A stretch of DNA of 18,567 bases from Chloroflexia bacterium (GCA_013696045.1 JACCZH010000093.1:1-18567); one strand, 5' to 3'; shown: positions 1 through 7,833, numbered from the stretch's first letter. A program made the numbers and translations. The notes: generated by a model from the letters alone, not told the origin.

Positions 1-1036
1 CTGTGGAAATGGGCTGTATCCGTAGCGCGTTGCGCCGGGCTGCATCGACCGGAAAATCCTGATGCACTCGTTCCACGAAACGGTTGGCCAACCGCAAAAT
101 GGCCTCGGTGCTGCGGCTGGAGCCGGCCAGCTCGAACTGCTGTACGCTCTCGTCCCCCAACCAGCGGCGAAACCCCTCAACATTGCTGTTAGTGAACGTC
201 GTCAGGATTGACTGGTTAGGGTCGCCGACTCGCACCAGGTTGCCGTCCTCGCCGGCAATCAGCGTGAGCATCTTCTCAAGCAGGGGGCTACTGTCCTGAG
301 CTTCATCTTCCAGCACATACGGCCAGCGCTTACGCAGCTGTTCGCGGAGGGCTGGATCATGCTCCAGAGCGTCAACAGCCCGAATCACAAGATCGTCGTA
401 CTCCAGATAGCCACGCTCCCGCAAGGCGATCTGATATCCCTGACAGACGTCCAGCACAAACGGTAGCCAGAGCCCGTAGCCTTCACAGCGTTGGTGAAAT
501 GTGTCCAGACCGCCGGTAAGATGCTTGGTCTCACTGACGGCCTTCTCGGCAACCTTTCTGAGCAACCAGGGATCGTCCGGCCACTTCTTCGACCCGGAAG
601 CGTCATGGTCCTGTATCAGCTCGCGCAGCGTATCGTGGTGACGTGTTCTGGCCATGATGATGGCTTCATCCAGGAGCCGGGAGGCGTCCGCCTCGTCGAT
701 CACCCGCGCGCCGACATCCAGCTCGGCCCGGTGCCGCACCGATTGCAGCACCTCGCTCGCCAATGAGTGCAGCGTCCTCACGACAAACCCACGCGCCGGC
801 TTGCCCCGCTCCTCAAGCCGCTTGGCAACGGCGCGTTGGAAGTTTGAGACGGCAGCATTCTGATACGTCACGATCATCACCCGTTGACGCGGCTCCAGAC
901 CGTCGATCAAATGTGCCGCCAGCGCGCTGAGGGTCGTCGTCTTGCCCGCACCCGGCACGGCGGAGATGGCGGCGTAGCCACCCCGGTACCCGTCGATCAC
1001 CCTCTGTTGCTCTCGTCTCAGCTCGAACCCGGTCAT
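1..1036 (-). CDS. UvrD/PcrA-type superfamily 1 DNA helicase, C-terminus cut by window edge
   Basis: The ATG at 1036 opens a frame that runs without a stop off the left edge, giving 345 residues. Canonical SF1A helicase motifs appear in order. There is a Q-motif region at residues 8-12, Walker A (AVPGAGKTTTL, residues 26-36, Lys32), motif Ia (TYQNAAV, 57-63), a motif Ib-like stretch (RTLHSLA, 87-93), motif II/Walker B (VLEDEAQDSS, 241-250), motif III (VGDPNQSI, 270-277) and the start of motif IV (AGSSRS, 304-309). The family unwinds DNA 3' to 5' using ATP in repair and recombination. Domains 2A/2B and any C-terminal nuclease lie outside the window. The start overlaps the stop of the upstream helicase by 4 nt (ATGA), so the two are probably translated together. 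The upstream bases hold only a weak GGTGG ribosome site, consistent with coupling. Family is certain; the exact subfamily is not. Confidence 0.93.
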   Translation of the reverse strand, partial: MTGFELRREQQRVIDGYRGGYAAISAVPGAGKTTTLSALAAHLIDGLEPRQRVMIVTYQNAAVSNFQRAVAKRLEERGKPARGFVVRTLHSLASEVLQSVRHRAELDVGARVIDEADASRLLDEAIIMARTRHHDTLRELIQDHDASGSKKWPDDPWLLRKVAEKAVSETKHLTGGLDTFHQRCEGYGLWLPFVLDVCQGYQIALRERGYLEYDDLVIRAVDALEHDPALREQLRKRWPYVLEDEAQDSSPLLEKMLTLIAGEDGNLVRVGDPNQSILTTFTNSNVEGFRRWLGDESVQQFELAGSSRSTEAILRLANRFVERVHQDFPVDAARRNALRIQPIST

Positions 1037-3048
1037 CGCGCCACCGCCCGCATCTCCAGCAGGCTGTCGTAGAGTGGGCCGTCCAACGGTTGGCCGTCGG
1101 AGCCAGCATACGAGGCGAAGGCATGGATGTCGCCATCGCAACGCGCTGCCAGGTTGCGGATGACCCGGCCCAGAATCCGGCCACGAATGCGGTCGTCATC
1201 CTCAAAGGTCGCCGGTCTACCGCTAAGCTCGCCGCTAAGTGCGTGAGGGTTGGTCAACAGCAGCAGGGGTGGCTCCCACCACGACGGCGAAGCGACATTG
1301 AGCCAGCACTGCTGCTCGGCCACCCTTCCAGAAATGAGAAAAGCATAGGGTGTTGTGAGCAGCACAGAATCGTCCGGCGGGTCCGCCCCTGTGTCGGCGG
1401 CTACAACGTTGCTATCAACATAGTCAAAGAAGCGCGTGATGTGCGGCGCCTCCAGTCCGAGGCGTGGCGCAGCCCCGGCAAAACGGCGCGCGTCGGTGGC
1501 CAGCGCATAGCAGGCGCGCACCAACTCGCGGCGGCGGTGCGACTGGTGCGGCGCCAGGACATGTTTGGCCAGGCGCTCAAGCTGCTCGTGAAGCTCTCCG
1601 CTCTCCCTGGCACGTTCAGCCCAGCGGCCCAGCACTTTAACCTCACGCGGGATGCCGGGGTTATTTCGTGGTTCCTTTAACCCGCCACTGCGGCGGTCAT
1701 AGAGAGCTTCCGCCCAGGGCTGAGCGACAATCGGGTTCGTATCGGTCAGCGCCACCACCAGATCGGCCACTTCAACCAGGGTGGCGTGGCGCGTGTTGTT
1801 TGGATTCACGCAACGCAAGGCCGTCAGACATGCCCTCGAGAGCGGTTCGTCGAGCAGCGAGCGCCAGTGCCGGTCGATCCGGAAGGGGATCTCCCTCTGA
1901 CGGCAAAGACGTTCGATCTCGGTGGAGATCAGCGTGTCCATATAGGGGATAAGCAGCGCGATGCCGTTAGGAGCAGTGCCGCCGGCCAGCAAGCGCTCCA
2001 CCTGTGAGACAACCTCGCCGGCCATCTCCACCGGGCTGGCACTGTCAGCCAGAGTCCAGCCCGCAAAACTCGGCGCGCTGGCCGGGGGAACACCGTTAAC
2101 GGCCCCGGCCAGCCAGGCAGCCGAACCATTCCCGGCCAGCGCCGACCCGGATAGCGTGCGCGTTAAGCACAAGCGCCGAAATCGACCCGATTCAATAACG
2201 CCGGCGCACAATCGTCCGGCGGCTCCGGGCGACGCGCCCAGCAGCCAGCGCAGGCCGCCGTCGTCAGAGCAGACAATCGCCGCCTGCTTGCACTCGCTGG
2301 CAATGCCAACCAGACGCTCGGCCATGAGCGGCACGAACTCATCCAGCCCATCAATCGCCAGCAAATCAAACCGGGTCAGCAGGTCGTCGCGCACCCGCCG
2401 GTCGCCGAGCAACCAGCCTGCCGCCTCAACCTGAACATCCTCCGGTAGCACCCCGGCCCGAAGACAACGCTCGCGAAAGCGCTGCGTCACCCGGAGCCCG
2501 TCGGCAATCACATCGTCGTCCGGGGAAAGGCCCAGGCCATATGCCACCCGCGCCCAACCCTCATCAAGCGTCAGCCCGTTAGCGGCCGAGAGGTTCATGT
2601 TGGAGAGCAGCTGCACGATCAGGCGCTGCTCGCGGATCGTCAACCGTTGCAGATGGCCGGGCTCAAGCCGGTACTCATTAAGGCAGGCAAACTGGGTCAG
2701 GTTAAAAGGCAGAAACTCCGGATTGGCAGCGGTGATCGAGAACTGTTGGGCCACCAACGGCCACCAGCGCTTGATCAGATCCTGAGCGAAGGAGTGATAG
2801 CTCATGGCCCGCAGCCGGCCAATCGCCCCGTCCGGAGGAGGTCCGATCGCGTCGGTCAGCCGCCGCGCTTCCCGGCGGTCCGGCACGAGCACCAGCACCC
2901 GCTCACCATCCAGCCCGCGTTGCCAGCCGCGGCGCAACCGTTCAACGAGCACCGTCGATTTCCCGGAGCGCGGTGGCCCGGAAACGACCGAATGTGCCTG
3001 GGCAGAATCACAAACCCGGCGCTGCGCTGGTGTCAGCCGGAAGTCGAT
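1033..3048 (-). CDS. divergent UvrD/Rep-like helicase, first gene of a coupled helicase pair; start codon anomalous
   Basis: The frame ends at TGA 1033-1035. Its first ordinary start is GTG at 2952 (639 residues), but that would cut the Walker A loop in half. The codons upstream read GPPRSGKST directly in frame, preceded by LTPAQRR, a good Q-motif, before an in-frame TAG at 3091-3093. No ATG, GTG or TTG lies between that stop and 2952. I placed the start at ATC 3048 because a GAGAGGGG ribosome site sits about 7 nt upstream; CTG 3036 is an alternative. That gives about 671 residues. Numbered from GTG 2952, further motifs are Ia-like (VLVPDRREA, 20-28), Ib-like (MSYHSFAQDL, 50-59), Walker B-like (LLAIDGLDEF, 197-206) and motif III-like (IVCSDDGG, 226-233). 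A 2A-like domain and degenerate motifs V/VI follow. No nuclease motif is visible. The helicase fold is well supported; activity is uncertain. Confidence 0.8.
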   Translation of the reverse strand: MDFRLTPAQRRVCDSAQAHSVVSGPPRSGKSTVLVERLRRGWQRGLDGERVLVLVPDRREARRLTDAIGPPPDGAIGRLRAMSYHSFAQDLIKRWWPLVAQQFSITAANPEFLPFNLTQFACLNEYRLEPGHLQRLTIREQRLIVQLLSNMNLSAANGLTLDEGWARVAYGLGLSPDDDVIADGLRVTQRFRERCLRAGVLPEDVQVEAAGWLLGDRRVRDDLLTRFDLLAIDGLDEFVPLMAERLVGIASECKQAAIVCSDDGGLRWLLGASPGAAGRLCAGVIESGRFRRLCLTRTLSGSALAGNGSAAWLAGAVNGVPPASAPSFAGWTLADSASPVEMAGEVVSQVERLLAGGTAPNGIALLIPYMDTLISTEIERLCRQREIPFRIDRHWRSLLDEPLSRACLTALRCVNPNNTRHATLVEVADLVVALTDTNPIVAQPWAEALYDRRSGGLKEPRNNPGIPREVKVLGRWAERARESGELHEQLERLAKHVLAPHQSHRRRELVRACYALATDARRFAGAAPRLGLEAPHITRFFDYVDSNVVAADTGADPPDDSVLLTTPYAFLISGRVAEQQCWLNVASPSWWEPPLLLLTNPHALSGELSGRPATFEDDDRIRGRILGRVIRNLAARCDGDIHAFASYAGSDGQPLDGPLYDSLLEMRAVAR

Positions 3049-3206
3049 AGCCCCACCCCTCTCGGGATAGATTCGCGAACGTACGCAGGGCTATCTTACG
3101 TGAAGCGAGACATAGTTTGCGAGGAGTGACATTCGGTCACACAATACACTATAGCTATCGGGGCCCAAAAGCCACCTGTTCCGTGACTTTACTGACCACG
3201 CCGGAG

Positions 3207-3389
3207 CTACGGCGACGGCGCCGCGACAATCGTCGGCAGCTCGGACCGGTCCATCACATCGCCATCGCTCTCGAATTGAGTGACCATGAAGAACCCATTC
3301 AAAGCGACACAAATCAGCAAGAACGTGACAACCAGCCAGAGCCACGGCGACGCCTGCCCCTCGTGTTCAGGAGAGCTCAATCGCCTCAT
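3207..3389 (-). CDS. small single-span membrane protein, unknown function
   Basis: A 60-residue product with a short polar N-terminus (MRRLSSPEHEGQ), one hydrophobic helix at about residues 15-38 (WLWLVVTFLLICVALNGFFM lies in it) and a polar acidic C-terminus. The ATG at 3389 has a strong ribosome site, GGAAGAGGTGG, about 6 nt upstream. A promoter-like pair (TTGGCC, 17 nt, TATAGA) lies about 100 nt further upstream on the same strand. These signals separate it from the many chance frames around it. No family is recognised. It sits between a small lipoprotein and the helicase pair, all on the minus strand, but gaps over 100 nt on each side argue against one tight operon. Function is unknown. 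Confidence 0.6.
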   Translation of the reverse strand: MRRLSSPEHEGQASPWLWLVVTFLLICVALNGFFMVTQFESDGDVMDRSELPTIVAAPSP

Positions 3390-3501
3390 TGCAGACCACC
3401 TCTTCCGTCGACGGCTGTGGGATGTGCCCAGAGTAAATCACAGGTCACGCCATCGTCACCCCGTCTGGTCAGGCATGGAACGAAAAGCTCATGCAAACCC
3501 C

Positions 3502-3530
3502 TCTATAGAACGAGTGCGCGAGAGGGCCAA
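3502..3530 (-). promoter_or_regulatory. candidate sigma-70 promoter for the 60-residue membrane protein
   Basis: On the minus strand TTGGCC (3530-3525) and TATAGA (3507-3502) are separated by exactly 17 nt. It lies just past the stop of the lipoprotein gene and would give a leader of roughly 105 nt before the ATG at 3389. Confidence 0.4.
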
Positions 3531-3548
3531 AGTGTGACATTTGGGTGA

Positions 3549-3935
3549 TTATTCGATCTCCAGGCGTGGTTGACGCAGGGGGTTAACCCAGGAGCCGTTG
3601 CCGGAGCGGCACTCGACGGTTTCGTTGAGACGGCGGAAGGTGTCACCGTCAGGGAGCTGCTGGGGGAGCAGTTCGAGGTCGAGCTCCATCTCGAACGCCC
3701 CGGTCTCACCGGCGACAGCGAGACCGATTACCGGCCTGCCACCGGCCGTCAGGCGACACTGGACCTCCGAGCCGGCTGAAGCGGCGCCGTTGCCGGCGCT
3801 CAGGACCGCCGCGCTGGGGCCGTCGAAGGAGTAGGTCAGGTTCAGCTGCAACACCCGCGCGTCGATACTCGGGCCACCGCCGCCGCAGGCGCTGAACGTC
3901 AGCGCTATCAATATCATCAGGAGGAAGATCTTCAA
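3549..3935 (-). CDS. small putative lipoprotein, unknown function
   Basis: A 128-residue product starting at TTG 3935. The N-terminus MKIFLLMILIALTFSAC is a short type II signal peptide, with Cys17 as the likely lipidated residue. The lipobox TFSAC is slightly off consensus at position -3. A GGGG linker follows, then a mature domain of about 105 residues rich in beta-type sequence with two more cysteines (EVQCRL and ETVECRS) that may form a disulfide. Upstream bases offer only a weak site (GGTCGAG). No family is recognised. It is divergent from the secreted-protein gene at 4171, with a 235-nt spacer between them. The envelope location is well supported by the signal sequence; the role is unknown. 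Confidence 0.68.
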   Translation of the reverse strand: MKIFLLMILIALTFSACGGGGPSIDARVLQLNLTYSFDGPSAAVLSAGNGAASAGSEVQCRLTAGGRPVIGLAVAGETGAFEMELDLELLPQQLPDGDTFRRLNETVECRSGNGSWVNPLRQPRLEIE

Positions 3936-4097
3936 CCTGGCTCGACCATCCAGTTTTCATACGCCACGAACCCGGTCGTCCTGATGCTACCATGCGCCCG
4001 CACAGTATATGCGGTAGCTACGGGAACGGACAGACGATGCAAATCACCCGGCTGCGCACCGATGTTATGGATACCGCCTGGCGCAACGCTGGTTCTA

Positions 4098-4126
4098 TTG
4101 CTGTTCTTCAATGAATGGCCTATTCT
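4098..4126 (+). promoter_or_regulatory. candidate sigma-70 promoter for the secreted repeat protein
   Basis: TTGCTG (4098-4103) and TATTCT (4121-4126) are 17 nt apart. They lie about 45 nt upstream of the GTG start at 4171, in the 235-nt spacer between two divergent genes. A TATACT-like -10 element facing the other way lies near 4003-4009, but I see no matching -35. Confidence 0.42.
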
Positions 4127-4170
4127 GCATATGTCAGATCCGTAACGAGAGAAAATGAAGGGAAGAACCT

Positions 4171-5565
4171 GTGCGAGCTGCACGGCTAACGGCCGTTATC
4201 ATGATGGCGCTCGTTGCTGCTTTGAGTGTTGTTCCAGCGGCGGCAGTGATCGCGGCTGAGGAGGCATTCCTCAATACCTGGGCACGCACCGATAAGCCGG
4301 TGATCGACGGCCTGGTGAACCGCACATGGATGTGGGGACCGCAGGCGAACACCGCGGTGCTTTCGGAGGAGTACGACGAGCATCCAACCGGTCAGCGGCC
4401 AGTGCAGTACTGGGATAAATCCCGCATGGAGGTGACCGATCCCAACGCCGACTCCAGCTCGATCTGGTACGTCACCAACGGTTTGCTCGTTAACGAGCTC
4501 ACCAGCGGCCAGATGCAGGTTGGAAACAGCCGGTTCATCGACCGTGGACAGGCCCAGGTGAATGTCGCCGGAGATACTGACGACCCGAACGGGCCAACCT
4601 ACCAGACCATTGCGACGAACATCAGCCAGGGTGCGGCCTTCGCGGATGGGCAGGTCATCAACGGGGTGATCGACCGCGATGGGGTAGATCAAGCCGTCGG
4701 GTCCGACACCCTCGACATGCTGGCAGCCTTTGGCGTCACGGCAGGACCTTACTCCCCGGAGACCCAGAAGCACACCGCCTCGGTCTTCTGGGAGTTCATG
4801 ACGTCCGACGCGCTGGTCTATAACGGCGGCGCCTATGTCAACGCTCCGCTGTTCGAGACCCCATACTATGCAACCGGCCTCCCGATCGACCAGGCCTGGT
4901 GGGCAAACGTTGAGGTAGCCGGCACACCACAATGGGTGCTACTCCAATGCTTCGAGCGCCGCTGTCTCACCTACACGCCGGGCAACGATCCCGGCTGGCA
5001 AGTCGAAGCCGGCAACGTCGGCCAGCACTACTACACCTGGCGCTATGAGGGCGCGCCAGCCCCACCGCCAGTGGACGCATCATTCGGCGATGGTATGCAG
5101 CAGGTCAATGTCGATATCCAACCTGGCACCTACCGCAATAGTGACTCCAGCAGCGGCTGTTACTGGGAGCGACTGGTGGGGTTCAGCGGATCACTCGACG
5201 AGGTGATCACCAATAAGTTCACCTACGGGCGCGATGTCGTCACGATCCAAGCTGAGGACGTCGGGTTTTTCTCTGAACGCTGCGGCGCCTGGACATCCGA
5301 TCTCTCGGCAATCACCGCCGGACCGCAAGAGCCGTTCGGTGATGGAACCTATATCGTCGGCATTGATATTGCCCCAGGAACCTGGCGCAACAGTGACTCC
5401 GCGGAAGGTTGCTACTGGGAGCGGTTGAGCGGCTTTGGCGGGTCGGTCGCCAACGACGTCATTGATAACGGGTTCACATACGAGTCGCAGATCGTAACCA
5501 TTAGCGCTTCTGACGAGGGCTTCTCGACATCTGGCTGTGGAGTCTGGACCTTTACTGGATCATAG
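4171..5565 (+). CDS. secreted protein with two C-terminal GCYWERL repeats
   Basis: The 464-residue product starts at GTG 4171, with an AAGGGAAGA ribosome site about 5 nt upstream. Residues 1-29 are a signal peptide (MRAARLTAVIMMALV..., probable cleavage after IAA). The body (about 30-300) contains LNTWARTDKPV, VQYWDKSRMEV and CFERRCLTYTP...GNVGQHYYTWRY, segments I associate with secreted proteins of Chloroflexota. After a proline-rich linker (APAPPPVD) come two tandem copies of a domain of about 75 residues, at 305-388 and 389-464. Each begins FGDG, then D-I-x-P-G-T-[YW]-R-N-S-D-S, GCYWERL, and ends with a second cysteine before GxW. The two cysteines per copy probably form a disulfide. Similar GDGTY/PGTYR/CYW domains occur in actinobacterial surface proteins. 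No catalytic motif is visible. It is probably a monocistronic unit, closed by the terminator at 5595. Confidence 0.85.
   Translation: MRAARLTAVIMMALVAALSVVPAAAVIAAEEAFLNTWARTDKPVIDGLVNRTWMWGPQANTAVLSEEYDEHPTGQRPVQYWDKSRMEVTDPNADSSSIWYVTNGLLVNELTSGQMQVGNSRFIDRGQAQVNVAGDTDDPNGPTYQTIATNISQGAAFADGQVINGVIDRDGVDQAVGSDTLDMLAAFGVTAGPYSPETQKHTASVFWEFMTSDALVYNGGAYVNAPLFETPYYATGLPIDQAWWANVEVAGTPQWVLLQCFERRCLTYTPGNDPGWQVEAGNVGQHYYTWRYEGAPAPPPVDASFGDGMQQVNVDIQPGTYRNSDSSSGCYWERLVGFSGSLDEVITNKFTYGRDVVTIQAEDVGFFSERCGAWTSDLSAITAGPQEPFGDGTYIVGIDIAPGTWRNSDSAEGCYWERLSGFGGSVANDVIDNGFTYESQIVTISASDEGFSTSGCGVWTFTGS
5083..5562 (+). repeat. tandem protein-domain repeat inside the secreted protein
   Basis: Two copies start at 5083 and 5335, a period of 252 nt, the first including a short linker. 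They match closely at protein level (VDIQPGTYRNSDS against IDIAPGTWRNSDS; GCYWERLVGFSGS against GCYWERLSGFGGS). The DNA between them has diverged, so the duplication is old. Confidence 0.85.
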
Positions 5566-5594
5566 GATCCCATCTACTAGAAATTTAGGTCCAA

Positions 5595-5631
5595 GCCCGT
5601 AATCGGCAATAACCCGGTTACGGGCCTCTTT
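5595..5631 (+). terminator. intrinsic terminator after the secreted repeat protein
   Basis: GCCCGTAA (5595-5602) pairs perfectly with TTACGGGC (5618-5625). The stem extends inward by four more pairs, one of them T-G, to 12 pairs with a 7-nt loop. CTCTTTCT follows. Confidence 0.75.
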
Positions 5632-5643
5632 CTGAACCGCTCA

Positions 5644-5672
5644 TTGACGCGAGCAAGCCGCTGCCCTACATT
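5644..5672 (+). promoter_or_regulatory. candidate sigma-70 promoter for the dipeptidase gene
   Basis: TTGACG (5644-5649) and TACATT (5667-5672) are separated by 17 nt. The pair lies just after the previous gene's terminator and about 48 nt before the GTG start at 5721. Confidence 0.5.
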
Positions 5673-5720
5673 CCCTCTACCAACAGACTGACCTGAGAGT
5701 GAACGAAACGGAGTGGACCG

Positions 5721-6791
5721 GTGTTGCTGATCGATGGACATCTTGATCTGGCGATGAATGCCCTTAACTGGAACCGCGATCTGCGCAAGAGTGTCGCGGA
5801 GACTCGCGAGGACGAAGCCGGCATGGCGCAGAAGGGCCGCGCGGCCGGCACGACGGCCTATCCGGAGATGCGCGCCGGAGAGATCGCCATTTCGCTGGCG
5901 ACGGTGCTCGCTCGCGTGCAGCAACCCGGTAGCGATGTCACCGGCTATCGCACCCACGAAATTGCTTACGGTCAGGCACAGGGACAGCTTGCCTACTATC
6001 GCGAACTGGAACGCCAGGGTGTGTTGCGCATGTTGCGCGACTGGCCGGCCGTTGAAGCCCATCTGGCGCAATGGAAATCTGATCCGCAAGACACCCCGCT
6101 CGGATTCGTCCTCTGTATGGAAGGTGCGGACCCTATCGTTGAGCCCTGCCAGGTCGACTCCTGGTGGAACGACGGGCTACGCATCGTAAGCCTGGCCCAC
6201 TACGGACCGAGCGCCTACGCCAAGGGCACGGGCGTCACCGGTCCGCTCACGCCCGAAGGCCGCACCCTGCTCGTGGAGATGGAGCGCGCCGGCATGATCC
6301 TGGATGTCACTCACCTTTCCGACGAGAGTTTCTATGAAGCGGTCGATCTCTTCGGCGGCACGATCCTGGCCAGCCACTCAAACTGCCGGGCACTGGTCGA
6401 TGGCGACCGGCAACTGACCGACGACATGCTGAAGCTGCTCTTCGCGCGCGACGCCGTCGTTGGCGCGGTGATGGATGCCTGGATGCTGGAGCCGGGCTGG
6501 ATCAAGAGCGAGACTACGAACGAGCGCGTCAGCCTCGACACCGTCGTCGACCACATTGACCACGTCTGCCAACTGGCCGGCAGCGCGCGCCACGCCGCGA
6601 TCGGCACCGACCTTGACGGCGGCTACGGCACCGAGCAGTGCCCCAACGACGTTGACACCATTACCGACGTCCAAACCATCGCGGACCTGCTTGCCAGGCG
6701 TGGCTACGCCTCAACCGACATCGAAGCTATTATGCACGGCAACTGGCTGCGCCTTCTGCGACGTGCCTGGACTGGTACATCGTCATCTTGA
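5721..6791 (+). CDS. peptidase M19 family membrane-dipeptidase-like zinc hydrolase
   Basis: A 356-residue product from GTG 5721, with GGAG about 8 nt upstream. It has the complete metal-ligand set of the M19 (renal dipeptidase) family in an amidohydrolase barrel: DGHLD (His7, Asp9), MEGAD (bridging Glu134), VTHLSD (His198), ASHSN (His219) and GTDLDGG (Asp297). GNWLRLLR near the C-terminus matches the family's final helix. Family members split dipeptides, some with D-residues, using two zinc ions. There is no signal peptide, so this one should be cytoplasmic, unlike mammalian membrane dipeptidase. The substrate cannot be told; dipeptide scavenging is the default. It has its own promoter and does not look operonic with the flanking secreted-protein genes. 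Confidence 0.92.
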   Translation: MLLIDGHLDLAMNALNWNRDLRKSVAETREDEAGMAQKGRAAGTTAYPEMRAGEIAISLATVLARVQQPGSDVTGYRTHEIAYGQAQGQLAYYRELERQGVLRMLRDWPAVEAHLAQWKSDPQDTPLGFVLCMEGADPIVEPCQVDSWWNDGLRIVSLAHYGPSAYAKGTGVTGPLTPEGRTLLVEMERAGMILDVTHLSDESFYEAVDLFGGTILASHSNCRALVDGDRQLTDDMLKLLFARDAVVGAVMDAWMLEPGWIKSETTNERVSLDTVVDHIDHVCQLAGSARHAAIGTDLDGGYGTEQCPNDVDTITDVQTIADLLARRGYASTDIEAIMHGNWLRLLRRAWTGTSSS

Positions 6792-6818
6792 TGCGCGCGA
6801 GCGCGTACGTACGCCTGT

Positions 6819-6847
6819 TTTACAGAACATCAGGACCGAGGTACTGT
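6819..6847 (+). promoter_or_regulatory. candidate sigma-70 promoter for the GGTGAY secreted protein
   Basis: TTTACA (6819-6824) and TACTGT (6842-6847) are 17 nt apart, about 72 nt before the start at 6919. A short GC-rich alternating stretch (GCGCGAGCGCG and TACGTACG) lies immediately upstream. Confidence 0.48.
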
Positions 6848-6918
6848 GCCCACCGGCAACTCCGCCCATTACTATCGGAGGCAGTTGCATGAGGCGTTGA
6901 CGAAACGAAAGGTATGAA

Positions 6919-7833
6919 TTGGTGAACGTAACACGTCACAAACGACGACGGACGGTTCGACTGGCGGCAATCGTAACGATGTTGCTTGGCATCCTCCCGC
7001 TGGCGGGAACGGTCTCAGCCGCTCACACTGATCGCGGCCCGGTCGAAGTGGCGTTCAGCGTCACCACCACTGAAACGCTCGACGAGGGCGAGTCGTGGAC
7101 TGTCGGAGACAACTTCTACCTGCGCGGCTCCATGACCGCTGAGTCGGTCGAAGGAGACATCACGGGAACAGCCATCATCACCATGGATGGTCAGTTCATC
7201 GCCGCCGAAGGGTGTAACGATGAGGCGTGTCCAGGCAACACTGATGTATGGGCAGACTTCGACGTGACGACTGAATCAGGCTCGTGGGACGGCTTCATGG
7301 CCTTTCAGTTCGACGACATTGCCGCCACCGAGGTTGGAAAGGTATTCCTGATCGGGCGTGGCGACAACGCCGGCAAGGCGTTCGCTGGCGACCTCGCCTT
7401 CTCCGAGGAAATCGAGTCCTCCGTCAACGTCACCGGGCAGATGATTACCATGGCCAAACCGAGCCAGGGCGTCAAAGTTTTCTATGACGGCTGCTTCGTC
7501 CCACCAGCGGGAACCGCCGGAGCAATGCTGATGACTGTTGGCGGCCACGACGATTCCGGCGCATGGTCGGCAACCTATCCACTGCTCATACCTGGCGCGA
7601 TGTCGTTCGGTGAATCCACAATCACCACCGAGCTTGGCACGGTTGACTCGTTCCTGATGATCGAATCCAACGGCGCCACCCGCAACGGCTACTTCATGCT
7701 CACCGGCGGAACCGGCGCATACGAGCACCTCTACGGCTTCGGCATCGTCCGAACCTCCGCCTACGAGAGCGCCCATTGCGCTGACGGCGCCGGCGTCGGC
7801 GGCTACTGGATTGGCCAGGCATACGCGAACTAA
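6919..7833 (+). CDS. secreted protein with a possible allene-oxide-cyclase-like barrel C-terminus
   Basis: A 304-residue product from TTG 6919, or GTG 6922 one codon later; an AAAGG site precedes both at usable distance. The arginine-rich N-terminus (RHKRRRTVRLAA) leads into a hydrophobic core and VSAAHTD, a clear secretory signal with cleavage near residue 35. The mature part is acidic and rich in short beta-type segments, with three to four cysteines (GCNDEACPG, DGCFVPP, HCADG). The C-terminal FMLTGGTGAYEHLYGFG resembles the GGTGxYxxxxGxG turn seen in DUF3224 and allene oxide cyclase-like barrels. That is a motif-level inference only. No enzyme residues are recognised. It is a single-gene unit with its own promoter and terminator. 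Confidence 0.8.
   Translation: MVNVTRHKRRRTVRLAAIVTMLLGILPLAGTVSAAHTDRGPVEVAFSVTTTETLDEGESWTVGDNFYLRGSMTAESVEGDITGTAIITMDGQFIAAEGCNDEACPGNTDVWADFDVTTESGSWDGFMAFQFDDIAATEVGKVFLIGRGDNAGKAFAGDLAFSEEIESSVNVTGQMITMAKPSQGVKVFYDGCFVPPAGTAGAMLMTVGGHDDSGAWSATYPLLIPGAMSFGESTITTELGTVDSFLMIESNGATRNGYFMLTGGTGAYEHLYGFGIVRTSAYESAHCADGAGVGGYWIGQAYAN

Noticed and set aside
3126..3140. GTGAC-ATTCG-GTCAC small palindrome upstream of the helicase pair
   Set aside because: Five-nt arms are expected by chance at this length of sequence, and no second copy supports an operator.
3091..3345. 84-codon minus-strand frame ending exactly at the stop before the helicase
   Set aside because: It overlaps the better supported 60-residue membrane gene in another frame, has a protein-unlike composition rich in Arg, Trp and Cys, and no ribosome site.
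3932..4183. 83-codon minus-strand frame in the divergent spacer
   Set aside because: It has no ribosome site, overlaps the start of the secreted-protein gene and covers its promoter; the product looks random.
4186..4932. 248-codon minus-strand frame
   Set aside because: It is antisense to the clearly coding secreted protein and arises from its codon bias.
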